Source of the DNA: Eriocheir sinensis
Taxonomy: Eukaryota > Arthropoda > Malacostraca > Decapoda > Varunidae
Length of the DNA: 64,000 nucleotides
Assembly: GCF_024679095.1 (NCBI RefSeq)
Contig: NW_026110552.1
Span: forward strand, 124,001-188,000
Direction: 5' to 3'
Of this stretch, positions 1-13,960 are shown in pieces (the stretch's first letter is position 1; each line of letters starts with the position of its first letter). Below the pieces are notes generated by a model. The model saw nothing but the letters and a program-made list of their open reading frames with translations, did no database searches and was not told the origin of the DNA. Both the position numbers and the translations under genes were made by a program.

Positions 1-3000
1 GTTATTTTATGTGCATTGGTATATATATTTTGAAGCAAATTTACATTATTTTATATGTATTTAGCATATCTATTTCAATATAAATCTACCTTATTGTATG
101 TGCATTTTGTATATTTATTGTAAGACAAATTTAAATATTTTATTATTTTGGTATATATATTTTTATAAAAAGAGTTTTATATAAATTTAAAATATTTTAT
201 GTGTATTTTGTATATCTATTTTCATACAAATACACATTTTTTATTGATATTTTGTTTATTTATTTTGACGCGATTTCACATTATTTAATGTGTATTGTGT
301 ATATATATTTTTATACGTATTTACGTCATTTCATGTGTATTTTGTATATATATTTCTATAGAAATATATGTTATTTTATGTGTATTCGTATATATATTTT
401 GAAACAAATATACATTGTTTTATGTGCATTTTGCATATTTTTTCAATATAAATTTACCTTATTGTACGTGCATTTTGTATATTAATTTTAATACAAATTT
501 AATTATTCTATGTGTATTTTTGTATATGTATTTTCATAAAAAAATGCTTTATTTTATGGGTATTTTGCATCTTTATTTTCATACAAATTTACCTTATTTT
601 ATTGATATTCTGTGTATTTATTTTGACACGATTTTACATTATTCTATGTATATTTTGTATATATATTTCATACAAATGAACGTAATTTTATGTGAATTTG
701 TTTTCATTTCATACAAATTTACATTATTTTATGTGTATTATGTACATGTATTTAAATACAAATTTAACTAATTATATGTGTATTATGTATATCTATTTTC
801 ATTCAAATTGAAATTAATTTTGTGTATTTTAGTATATTTTATTCAAATTTTCGTAATTTTATGTGAATTTTGTATATTTATTTTCCTACAAATATACGTT
901 CTTTTATCGGAATTTTGTTTATTTATTTTGATACGAATTTTCATTATTTTAGGTGTATTTGATATATATATTTTTATACTTATTTACATAATTTTATATG
1001 TATTTTGAATATATATTTTCATAGAAATTTACTCTATTTTTTGTGTATTCGTATATATATTTTGATACAAATTTACATTATTTATGTGTATTTCGCATAT
1101 CTATTTCAATACAAATTTTCTTTATTGTATGTGCCTTTTGTATATTTATTTTGATGCAAATTTAATTATTTTATGTGTATTTTTGTATATATATTTTTAA
1201 ACAAATATGCGTTATTATATGGGTATTTTGCATCTTTATTTTCATACAAATTTACATTATTTTATTGATTGTCTGTTTATTTATTTTGATACGATTTTAC
1301 GTTATTCTGTGTATTTTGTATATATATTTTTAGACATATTTACATTATTTAATGTATATTTTGTACATATATTTTATGGAAATTTACGTTATCTTATGTG
1401 TATTTGTTTATATATTTTCATACAAATTTACATTATTTTATGTGTATTTTGTATATGTATTTCAATAAAAATTTGCCTAATTTCATTTGTATTTTGCATA
1501 TCTATTTTCAAACAAATTTAAATTATTTTTGTGTATTTTTGTATTATTTTTATACATTTTTTTTTTTTGTATATTGTATATATATTTTCCTACACAGATA
1601 CATTCTTTCAGAGGAAATTTTGTTTATTTATTTTGATACGAATTTACATTATTTTATGTGCATTTTTTATATATATTTTTCTATGTATTTACATTATTTT
1701 ATGTGTATTTTGAATATATATTTTCATAAAAATTTACGTAATTTTATTGTGTGTATTCGTATATATTTTGATAAAAATTTTCATTATTTTATGTGTTTTT
1801 TGCATATCTATTTCAATAAAAATCTACCTTATTGTATGTGTATTTTGTATATTTATTTTAATACAAATTTAATTATTTTATGTGTATTTTTGTATATATT
1901 TTTTTTTAAATATGAGATATTTTATGGGTATTTTGCATCTTTAATTTTATAAATTTTTACATTACGTACATATCTTTTATACGTATTTACATTATTTAAT
2001 GTGTATTTTGTTTATATATTTTTATACAAATTTACGTTATTATATGTGTATTTGAATATATATTTTGATACAAATTTACACTATTTTATGTATTTTCTAT
2101 ATTTATTTCAATTCAAATTTAGCTTATTTTATGTGTCTTTTGTATATCTATTTTCATACAAATTTAATTATTTTTGTTTATTTTTGTATTAAGTTTTATA
2201 CAATTTTACGTTAATTTATGTGTATTTTGTATATTTATATTTATACAAGTAAACATTCTTTTATTGGCATTTAGTTTATTTATTTTGATAGAATTTACAT
2301 TATTTTATGTGTATTTTGTATACATTTTCTTATACGTATTTACTTCATTTTATGTGTATTTTGTATATATATTCTATAGAAATCTACGTTATTTTATGTG
2401 TATTCGTATGTATATTTTGAAACAAATTTACATTGTTTTATATGTATTTTGCATATCTATTTGAATACAAATTTTCCTTATTGTATGTGCATTTTGTATA
2501 TTTATTGTAATACAAATTTAAATATTTTATGTGCATTTTGGTATATATATTTACATAAAAATTGCGTTGTTTTATGGGTATTTTGCATCTTTATTTTCAT
2601 ACAAATTTACATTATTTTATTAATATTCTGTGTATTTATTTTGATACTATTTTACATTATTCTATTTGAGTTTTGTATATATTTTTTTATACATATTTAC
2701 ATTATTTAATGTGTATTTTCTATATATATTTCATACAAATTTTCGTTTTTTTAAGTGTATTTGTTTATATATTTTTATTCAAATTTATATTATTTTATGT
2801 GTATTTTGTATATGTATTTCAATAGAAATTTACCTAATTTCATTTGTATTTTGTATATATATTTTATACAAATTTAAATTATTTTTTGTGTATTTTTGTA
2901 TAGAGTTTTATTCAAATTTACAATATTTTATGTGTATTTTGTATATCTAATTTCATACAAATACACATTCTTTTATTGATATTTTGTTTATTTATTTTGA

Positions 3001-3775
3001 TGCGAATTTACATAATTTAATGTGTATTGTGTATATATATTTTTATACGTATTTACGTCATTTCATGTGTATTTTGTATATATATTTCTATAGAAATATA
3101 CGTTATTTTATATGTATTCGTATATATATTTTGAAACAAATATACATTGTTTTATGTGCATTTTGCATATTTTTTCAATACAAATTTACCTTATTGTACG
3201 TGCATTTTGTATATTAACTTTAATACAAATTTAGCTATTCTATGTGTATTTTTGTATATGTATTTTTATAAAAATGTGCTTTATTTTATGGGTATTTTGC
3301 ATCTTTATTTTCATACAAAATTACATTATTTTATTGATATTCTGTGTATTTATTTTGATACGATTTTACATTATTCTATGTATATTTTGTATATCTATTT
3401 TATACCAATGTACGTTATTTTATGTGAATTTGTTTTCATTTCATACAAATTTACATTATTTTATGTGAATTTTGTACATGTATTTAAATACAAATTTAAC
3501 TAATTATATGTGTATTTTGTATATCTATTTTCATACAAATTGAAATTAATTTTGTGTATTTTTGTATATATTTTTATTCAAATTTTCGTAATTTTATGTG
3601 TATTTTGTATATTTATTTTCCGACAAATATACGTTCTTTTATCGGAATTTTATTTACTTATTTTGATACGAATTTTCATTTTTTTTAGGTGTATTTGATA
3701 TATATATTTTTATACTTATTTACATAATTTTATATGTATTTTGAATATATATTTTCATAGAAATTTACTCTATAT
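1..3775 (+). repeat. Satellite block 1, T-rich on +
   Basis: Tandem 45-bp units in + orientation, running off the left edge. Variant units recur in the same order at about 200-800 and 2950-3510: a CATTCTTTTATTG unit, a TACGTATTTACGTCATTTC unit, and a GAAACAAATATACATTG unit. These are two copies of one higher-order repeat about 2.7 kb apart. The block ends at TTTACTCTATATG, a junction seen again near 13960 and 59388. The entire block has an inverted counterpart at about 13960-17735. Confidence 0.92.
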
Positions 3776-5462
3776 GTATATGTATAGAAAATACACATGA
3801 AATAATCTAAATTCGTATCGAAATAAATGAACAAAATACCGATAAAATAATGTAATTTTGAATGAAAATATATATAGAAAATACACATAAAATAACGTAA
3901 ATACAAATAAATATATACACATAAAATGATTTGAATTTGAATGAAAATAGATATAAAAATAAACCTAAAATAAGGCAAATTTATAATGAAATATATATAC
4001 AAAATACACATAAAATAACGTAGATTTCTATAGAAATATATATACAAAATACACATGAAATGTTGTAAATACGTATAAAAATATATATACAAGATACACA
4101 TTAAATAATGTAAATTCGTGTCAAAATAAATAATTAAAATATCAATAAAAGAATGTGTATTTGTATGAAAATACATACACAAAATACACATAAAATAACG
4201 TAAATTTGTATAAAACTATATATAAAAATACACAAACATAAGTTAAATATGTATGAAAATAAATATACAAAATACACATAAAATTAGATAAATTTGTAAA
4301 GAAATACATATACAAAATACACAAAATAATGTAAATTTGCATGAAAATATATAAACAAATACACTTAAATTAACATAAATTTGTATAAAATATATATAAA
4401 AAATACTCATTAAATAATGTAAATATGTATAAAAAATATATATACAAAACACAAATAGAATAATGTAAAATCGTATTAAAATAAATACACAGAATGTAAA
4501 TAAAATAATGTAAATTTGTATGAAAATAAAGATGCAAAATACCAATAAAATAACGCATTTTTTTTTATAAATATACAAAATACACATGAAAGGATGTAAA
4601 TATGTATAAAAATATATATACAAAATACACATTAAATAATGTAAATTCACGTCAAAATAAATAAACAAAATGTCAATAAAAGAATGTGTATTTTTATGAA
4701 AATAAATATACAAAATACACATAAGATAACATAAATTTGTATAAAACTATATACAAAAATACACAAAAATAATTTAAATTTGTATGAAAATAAATATACA
4801 AAATACACATAAAATTAGGTAAATTTTTATTGAAATACATATACAAAATACACATAAAATACTGTAAATTTGAATGAAAATACATAAACAAATACACTTA
4901 AAATAACGTAAATACAAAATACACATTAAGTAATGTAAATACGTATAAAAAATATGTACAAAATACACATATAATCATTTAATTCGTATCAAACTAAATA
5001 AACAAAATATCAATAAAATAATGTAAATTTTTATGAGAAAACATATACAAATACTTATAAAATAACGCTAATTTCTATAAAAATATATGTCCAAAAATGA
5101 GCGTAAAATAAAGTAACTATGTATAAAAATATATATACAAAACACACATTAAATAATGTAAATGCGTACATATAATAACCTAAATTTGTATAAAACTATA
5201 TACAAAAATACACAAAAAAAATTAAATTTGTATGAAAAGAAATATAGAAAATACACATAAAATTAGGTTAATTTGTATTGAAATACATATACAAAATACA
5301 CATAAAATAATGTAAATTTGAAAGAAAATATATAAACAAATACACATATAATAACGTAAATTTGTATGAAATATATATACAAAATACACATTAAACAATG
5401 TAAATATGTATAAAAAAAATATATACAAAACACAAATAGAATAATGTAAAATCGTATCAAAA
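3776..5462 (-). repeat. Satellite block 2, inverted
   Basis: Units are reverse-complemented relative to block 1 (TACACATAAAATAATGTAAA pattern). Its marker CAATAAAAGAATG falls at 4143 and 4674, a spacing of about 531 bp. Positions to about 4915 mirror 12780-13960. From about 4960 on it matches 39800 and 61740 in direct orientation instead, so the block itself is a mosaic. It ends at the TCAAAATTTTCG junction. Confidence 0.9.
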
Positions 5463-6570
5463 TTTTCGTTATTATATGTATTTTTATAAATATTTTGATA
5501 CAAATCTACATTATTTTATGTATTTTGTATATACATTTCAATTCAAATTTAGCTTATTTTATCTGTATTTGTATATCTATTTTCATACGAATTTAATTAC
5601 TTGTGTATTTTTGTATATAGTTTTATATAAATTTACGTTATTTTATGTGTATTTTGTATATTTATATTTATACAAATACACATTCTTTTATTGGTATTTT
5701 GTTTATTTATTTTGATACGAATTTACATTATTTTATGTGTTTTTTGTATACATTTTTTTATACGTATTTACTTCATTTTATGTGTATTTTGTATATATAT
5801 TTTTATAGAAATCTACGTTATTTTATGTGTATTCGTATATATATTTTGAAACAAATTTACATTGTTTTATATGTATTTTGCATATCTATTTCAATACAAA
5901 TTTACCTTATTGTATGTGTTTTTTGTATATTTATTTTAATACAAATTTAATTTTTTGATGTGTATTTTGGTATATATATTTTTATAAATAAAAAAATGCG
6001 TTATTTTATGGGTATTTTGCTTCTTTATTTTCATACAAATTTACATTATTTTATTAATATTCTGTGTATTTATTTTGATACGATTTTACATTATTCTATT
6101 TGTGATTTGTACATATTTTTTATAGAAATTTACGTTATTTTAAGTGTATTTGTTTATGTATTTTCATTCAAATTTACATTATTTTATGTGTATTTTGTGT
6201 ATGTATTTCAATACAAATTTACCTAATTTTATGTGTATTTTGTATATTTATTTTCATACAAATTTAAAATATTTTGTGTATTTTTGTATATAGTTTGATA
6301 CAAATTTAGGTTATTTTATGTGTATTTTGTATATCTATTTTCATACAAATACACATTCTTTTATTGATATTTTGTTTATTTATTTTGACGCGAATTTTAT
6401 GTGAATTTGTTTTCATTTCATACATATTTACATTATTTTATGTGTATTTTGTGCATGTATTTAAATACAAATTTAACTAATTATATGTGTATTTTGTATA
6501 TCTATTTTCATACAAAATTGAAATTTATTTTTTTGTTTTTTTGTATATTTTTATTCAAATTTTCGTACTC
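5463..6570 (+). repeat. Satellite block 3, T-rich on +
   Basis: Starts in the junction GTATCAAAATTTTCGTTATT, which recurs at 40310 and 62250 and, reverse-complemented, at 53962. Markers CATTCTTTTATTG at 5681 and 6354 are 673 bp apart. About 5590-6270 is a direct copy of 11140-11815, and 5995-6570 a direct copy of 9241-9815. It ends at the TTTTCGTACTCTTATAAAAA junction. Confidence 0.9.
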
Positions 6571-6760
6571 TTATAAAAATATATATACCAAAATACACAT
6601 AAAATATTTAAATTTGCATTGAAATAAATATACAAAATGCACATATGATATGAGATATGCAAAAATACATATAAAACAATGTAAATTTGTTTCAAAATAT
6701 ATATACGAATACAAATAAAAAAACGTAGATTTCTATAAAAATATATATACAAAATACACT
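6571..6760 (-). repeat. Satellite block 4, short inverted segment
   Basis: About four units in minus orientation (AAAATACACATAAAATATTT pattern) between two + blocks. The left edge is the same junction as at 9815. The right edge, near AAAATACACTTTACACATTT, is abrupt and I did not find it elsewhere. Confidence 0.85.
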
Positions 6761-9700
6761 TTACACATTTTTTTATACGTATTTACTTAATATTGTGTAT
6801 TTTGTATATGTATTTTTTTTAGAAATCTACGTTATTTAATGTGTATTCGTATATATATTTTGAAACAAATTTACATTATTTTATATGTATTTTGCATATC
6901 TATTTCAATACAAATTTACCTTATTGTATGTGCATTTTGTATATTTATTTTAATACAAATTCAAATATTTTATGTGTATTTTGGTATCAATAATTTTATA
7001 AAAAATGCGTTATTTTATAGGTATTTTGCATCTTAATTTTCATACAAATTTACATTATTTTATTAATATTCTGTGTATATATTTTGATACGATTTTACAT
7101 TATACTATTTGTGTTTTGTATATATTTTTTTATACATATTTACATTATTTAATGTGTATTTTGAATATATATTTCATACAAATTTAAGTTATTATATGTG
7201 TATTTGTTTATATATTTTCTTTCAAATTTACATTATTTTATATGTATTTTGTATATGTATTTCAATACAAATTAACCTAATTTTATGTGTATTTTCTATT
7301 ATTTTCTTTTCATACAAATTTAAATTATTTTTGTGTATTTTTGTATATATTTTTATACAAATTTAGGTTATTTTATGTACGCATTTACATTATTTAATGT
7401 GTGTTTTGTATATATATTTTTATCCAAAGTTACTTTATTTTACGTTCATTTTTGGACATATATTTTTATGGAAATTAGCGTTATTTTATATGTATTTGTA
7501 TATATTTTCTCATACAAATTTACATTATTTTATTGATATTTTGTTTATTTAGTTTGATACGAATTACATGATTATATGTGTATATTGTACATATTTTTTA
7601 TACGTATTTACATTACTTAATGTGTATTTTGTTTATATATTTTTAAACAAATTTACGTTATTATATGTATTTTTATAAATATTTTCATACAAATTTACAT
7701 TATTTTATGTATTTTGTATATACATTTCAATTCAAATTTAGCTTATTTTATCTGTATATCTATTTTCATACGAATTTAATAACTTCTCTGTATTTTTGTA
7801 TATAGTTTTATACAAATTTACGTTATTTTATGTGTATTTTGTATATTTATATTTATACAAATACACATTCTTTTATTGGTATTTTGTTTATTTATTTTTA
7901 TACGAATTTACATTATTTTATGTGTATTTTGTATACATTTTTTTATACGTATTTACTTCATTTTATGTGTATTTTGTATATATATTTTTATACAAATCTA
8001 CGTTATTTTATGTGTATTCGTAAATATATTTTGAAACAAATTTACATTGTTTTATATGTATTTTGCATATCTATTTCAATACAGATTTACCTTATTGTAT
8101 GTGTATTTTGTATATTTATTTTAATACAAATAAATTTTTTTATGTGTATTTTTGTATATATATTTAAAAAATAAATGCGTTATTTTATGGGTATTTTGCT
8201 TCTTTATTTTCATACAAATTTACATTATTTTATTAATATTCTGTGTATTTATTTTGATACGATTTTACATTATTCTATTTGTGTTTTGTATATATTTTTT
8301 TATACAAATTTACGTTATTTTAAGTGTATTTGTTTATGTATTTTCATTCAAATTTACAGTATTTTATGTGTAATTTGTATATGTATTTCAATACAAATTT
8401 ACCTAATTTTATGTGTATTTTGTATATTTATTTTCATACAAATTTAAATTATTTTTGTGCATTTATGTATATAGTTTTATACAAATTTATGTTATCTTAT
8501 GTGTATTTTGTATATTTATTTTCATACAAATACACATTCTTTTATTGACATTTTGTTTATTTATTTTGACGCGAGTTTAAATTATTTAATGTGTATTTTG
8601 TATATATATTTTTATACGTATTTACATCCTTTCATGTGTATTTATTATATTTATAAAAAAATGCGTTATTTTATGGGTATTTTGCATCTTTATTTTCATA
8701 CAAATTTACATTATTTTATTTACATTCTGTGTATTTATTTTAATACGATTTTACATTATTCTATTTGTGTTTTGTATATATATTTTTTATACATATTTAC
8801 ATTATTTAATGAGTATTTTTTATATATATTTTATACAAATTTATGTTAATTTAAGTGTATTTGTTTATATATTTTCATTCAAATTTACATTATTTTGTGT
8901 ATTTTGTATATGTATTTCTTTACAAATTTACTTAATTTTATGTGTATTTTGTATATTTATTTTCATACAAATTTAACTTATTTTTGTGTTTTTTTATATA
9001 TAGTTTTATACAAATTTACGTTATTTTATGTGTATTTTGTATATGTATTTTCATACAAATACACATTCTTTTATTGATATTTTAATTATTTATTTTGACA
9101 CAAATTTACATTATTTAATGTGTATTTTGTATATATATTTTTTACGTATTTACAACATTTCATGTATATTTTGTATATATATTTCTATAGAAATCTACAT
9201 ATATATTATGTGTATTTTGGTATATATATTTTTATAAGAAATGCGTTATTTTATGGGTATTTTGCTTCTTTATTTTCATACAAATTTACATTATTTTATT
9301 AATATTCTGTGTATTTATTTTGATACGATTTTACATTATTCTATTTGTGTTTTGTACATATTTTTTTATACAAATTTACGTTATTTTAAGTGTATTTGTT
9401 TATGTATTTTCATTCAAATTTACATTATTTTATGTGTATTTTGTGTATGTATTTCAATACAAATTTACCTAATTTTATGTGTATTTTGTATATTTATTTT
9501 CATACAAATTTAAAATATTGTTGTATATTTTTGTATATAGTTTGATTCAAATTTAGGTTATTTTATATGTATTTTGTATATCTATTTTCATACAAATACA
9601 CATTCTTTTATTGATATTTTTTTTATTTATTTTGACGCGAATTTTATGTGAATTTGTTTTCATTTCACTCAAATTTACATTATTTTATGTGTATTTTGTA

Positions 9701-9815
9701 CATGTATTTAAATACAAATTTAACTAATTATATGTGTATTTTGTATATCTATTTTCATACAAATTGAAATATATATTTTTTTTTTGTATATATTTTTATT
9801 CAAATTTTCGTAATC
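6761..9815 (+). repeat. Satellite block 5, T-rich on +
   Basis: Long uninterrupted + run. Markers CATTCTTTTATTG at 7866, 8535, 9064 and 9601 give spacings of 669, 529 and 537 bp. About 7400-9200 is a direct copy of 11880-13670 (offset about 4470). The last part, 9241-9815, instead copies 5995-6570, so two duplications abut near 9200-9240, where the variant CTACATATATATTATGTG sits. Confidence 0.92.
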
Positions 9816-12800
9816 TTATAAAAATATATATTACATATAAAACATAAAATATTTAAATTTGCATTGAAATAAATATACAAAATGCACATACAATAAGGTA
9901 AATTTGTATTAAAAGAGATATGCAAAAATACATATAAAACATTGTAAATTTGTTTCAAAATATATATACTAATACAAATAAAAAAACGTAGATTTCTATA
10001 AAAATATATATACAAAATACACATAAAATTAAGTAAATACGTATAAAAAAATGTATACAAAATACACATAAAATAATGTAAATTCGATTTAAAATAAATA
10101 AACAAAATACCAATAAAAGAATGTGTATTTGGATAAATATAAATATAGAAAATACACATTCAAAATAAACATAAAATAAGGTAGATTTGTAAAAAAATAT
10201 ATGTACAAATACACATAAAATAATGTAAATTTATTATTAAATATATATAAAAATAAACTTAATATACAATTAATCTGTATAAATATATATATTAATAATA
10301 TATATTAAATAATGTAAAGCGTATAAAAATATATATACAAAGTACATATAAAATAATGTAAATTCGTATCAATATAAATCAACAAAACACCAATAAAATA
10401 ATATATATTTGAATGAAAATAAATTTACAAAATACACATAACATAACTAAAATTTGTATTAAAATATATACAAAAATACATAGAAGTAATTTGAGTTTGT
10501 ATGAAAATAGATATACAAAATACACATAAAACTAGGTAAATTTCTTTTGAAATGTATATACAAATACCCATAAAATATTGTAAATTTGTGTCAAAATATA
10601 TAAACAAATACACATAAAATAACGTAAATTTGTATGAAAAATAATTACAAAATACACATAGAATAATGTCAATTCGTATCAAAATGAATGAGCAGAATAT
10701 CAATAAAATAATGTAAATTTGTATGAAAATAAAGATGCAAAATACCCAAAAAATAAAGCATATGTTTATAAAAATACAGATACAAAAATACACATCGAAT
10801 AATTAAATTTGTATTAAAATTAATATACAAAATGCGTATATGCGTATGCAACATACACGTTTAATCATACAAATTTATATTATTTAATTGTTTTTTTGTT
10901 TATTTATTTTGATACGAATTACATGATTATATGTGTTTTTTGTACATATTTTTTTATACGTATTTACATTATTTAATGTGTATTTTGTTTATATATTTTC
11001 ATACAAATTTACGTTATTATATGTGTATTTGTATAAATATTTTGATACAAATTTACTTTATTTCATGTATTTTGTATATATATTTCAATTCAAATTTAGC
11101 TTATTTTGTGTGTATTTTGTATATATTTTCATACAAATTTAATTACTTCTGTGTATTTTTGTATATAGTTTTATATAAATTTACGTTATTTTATGTGTAT
11201 TTTGTATATTTATATTTATACAAATACACATTCTTTTATTGGTATTTTGTTTATTTATTTTGATACGAATTTACATTATTTTATGTGTTTTTTGTATACA
11301 TTTTTTTATACGTATTTACTTCATTTTATGTGTATTTTGTATATATATTTTTATAGAAATCTACGTTATTTTATGTGTATTCGTATATATATTTTGAAAC
11401 AAATTTGCATTGTTTTATATGTATTTTGCATATCTATTTCAATACAAATTTACCTTATTGTATGTGTTTTTTGTATATTTATTTTAATACAAATTTAATT
11501 TTTTGATGTGTATTTTGGTATATATATTTTTATAAAAAAAAGCGTTATTTTATGGGTATTTTGCTTCTTTATTTTCATACAAGTTTACATTATTTTATTA
11601 ATATTCTGTGTATTTATTTTGATACGATTTTACATTATTCTATTTGTGTTTTGTACATATTTTTTTATACAAATTTACGTTATTTTAAGTGTATTTCTTT
11701 ATGTATTTTCATTCAAATTTACATTATTTTATGTGTATTTTGTGTATGTATTTCAATACAAATTTACCTAATTTTATGTGTATTTTGTATATTTATTTTC
11801 ATACAAATTTAAAATATTTTTGTGTATTTTTGTATATAGTTTGATACAAATTTAGGTTATTTTAGGTGTGTTTTGTATATATATTTTTATCCAAAGTTAA
11901 TTTATTTTACGTTCATTTTTGGACATATATTTTTATAGAAATTAGCGTTATTTTATATGTATTTGTATATGTTTTCTCATACAAATTTACATTATTTTAT
12001 TGCTATTTTGTTTTTAGTTTGATACGAATTACATGATTATATGTGTATTTTGTACATATTTTTTATACGTATTTACATTACTTAATGTGTATTTTGTTTA
12101 TATATTTTTAAACAAATTTACGTTATTATATGTATTTTTATAAATATTTTGATACAAATTTACATTATTTTATGTATTTTGTATATACATTTCAATTCAA
12201 ATTTAGCTTATTTTATCTGTATTTTTTATATCTATTTTCATACGAATTTAATTACTTCTGTGTATTTTTGTATATAGTTTTATACAAATTTACGTTATTT
12301 TATGTGTATTTTGTATATTTATATTTATACAAATACACATTCTTTTATTGGTATTTTGTTTATTTATTTTGATACGAATTTACATTATTTTATGTGTATT
12401 TTGTATACATTTTTTATACGTATTTAATTCATTTTACGTGTATTTTGTATATATATTTTTATACAAATCTACGTTATTTTATGTGTATTCGTATATATAT
12501 TTTGAAACAAATTTACATTGTTTTATATGTATTTTGCATATCTATTTCAATATAGATTTACCTTATTGTATGTGTATTTTGTATATTTATTTTAATACAA
12601 ATAATTTTTTTTATGTGTATTTTTGTATATATATTTAAAAAATAAATGCGTTATTTTATGGGTATTTTGCTTCTTTATTTTCATACAAATTTACATTATT
12701 TTATTAATATTCTGTGTATTTATTTTGATACGATTTTACTTTATTCTATTTGTGTTTTGTATATATTTTTTTATACAAATTTACGTTATTTTAAGTGTAT

Positions 12801-13670
12801 TTGTTTATGTATTTTCATTCAAATTTACAGTATTTTATGTGTATTTTGTATATGTATTTCAATACAAATTTACCTAATTTTATGTGTATTTTGTATATTT
12901 ATTTTCATACAAATTTAAATTATTTTTGTGTATTTTTGTATATAGTTTTATACAAATCTATGTTATCTTATGTGTATTTTGTATATTTATTTTCATACAA
13001 ATACACATTCTTTTATTGACATTTTGTTTATTTATTTTGACGCGAATTTACATTATTTAATGTGTATTTTGTATATATATTTTTATACGTATTTACATCC
13101 TTTCATGTGTATTTTGTATATTTATAAAAAATGCGTTATTTTATGGGTATTTTGCATCTTTATTTTCATACAAATTTACATTATTTTATTTACATTCTGT
13201 GTATTTATTTTAATACGATTTTACATTATTCTATTTGTGTTTTGTATATATATTTTTTATACATATTTACATTATTTAATGAGTATTTTTTATATATATT
13301 TTATACAAATCTATGTTAATTTAAGTGTATTTGTTTATATATTTTCATTCAAATTTACATTATTTTATGTGTATTTTGTATATGTATTTCTTTACAAATT
13401 TACCTAATTTTATGTGTATTTTGTATATTTATTTTCATACAAATTTAACTTATGTTTGTGTATTTCTATATATAGTTTTATACAAATTTACGTTATTTTA
13501 TGTGTATTTTGTATATGTATTTTCATACAAATACACATTCTTTTATTGATATTTTAATTATTTATTTTGACACGAATTTACATTATTTAATGTGTATTTT
13601 GTATATATATTTTTATACGTATTTACAACATTTCTTGTGTATTTTGTATATATATTTCTATAGAAATCTA
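7400..13670 (+). repeat. Direct duplication: 7.4-9.2 kb and 11.88-13.67 kb
   Basis: Offset 4467-4471 bp throughout. Anchors are ATCCAAAG 7422/11889, the CATTC markers 7866/12338, 8535/13006 and 9064/13536, and the TTTAAAAAATAAATGCGTT segment 8164/12635. Scattered substitutions distinguish the copies. Confidence 0.85.
9816..10862 (-). repeat. Satellite block 6, inverted
   Basis: Minus units. This block and the start of block 7 mirror about 33.3-34.7 kb as an inverted copy: rare variants such as TAAAGCATATGTTTATAAA are shared, and so are both end junctions. The right end lies in GCAACATACACGTTTAATCA, a junction also found at 60885 and reverse-complemented at 33320 and 33665. Confidence 0.9.
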
Positions 13671-13960
13671 CGTTATTTTATGTGTATTCGTATATATATT
13701 TTGAAACAAATCTACATTATTTTATGTGTATTTTGTATATATATTTCATTATAAATTTGCCTTATTTTAAGTTTATTTTTATATCTATTTTCATTCAAAT
13801 TCAAATCATTTTATGTGTATATATTTATTTGTATTTACGTTATTTTATGTGTATTTTCTATATATATTTTCATTCAAAATTACATTATTTTATCGGTATT
13901 TTGTTCATTTATTTCGATACGAATTTAGATTATTTCATTGGTATTTTCTATACATATACA
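10863..13960 (+). repeat. Satellite block 7, T-rich on +
   Basis: Markers CATTCTTTTATTG at 11229, 12338, 13006 and 13536. The 1109-bp gap followed by 668 and 530 bp shows that higher-order repeat length is variable. Its first 870 bp are collinear with 60885-61730. The right portion from 12780 is one arm of the inverted repeat with 1-4915. It ends at TACATATAGAGTAAATTTC, shared with 59388 and, reverse-complemented, with 3775. Confidence 0.92.

Larger units (their letters stand above)
5995..9815 (+). repeat. Direct duplication: 5995-6570 and 9241-9815
   Basis: Constant offset of 3245 bp from the ATGCGTTATTTTATGGG unit to the TTTTCGTA junction, with the same orientation switch at the end of both copies. 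Confidence 0.85.
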
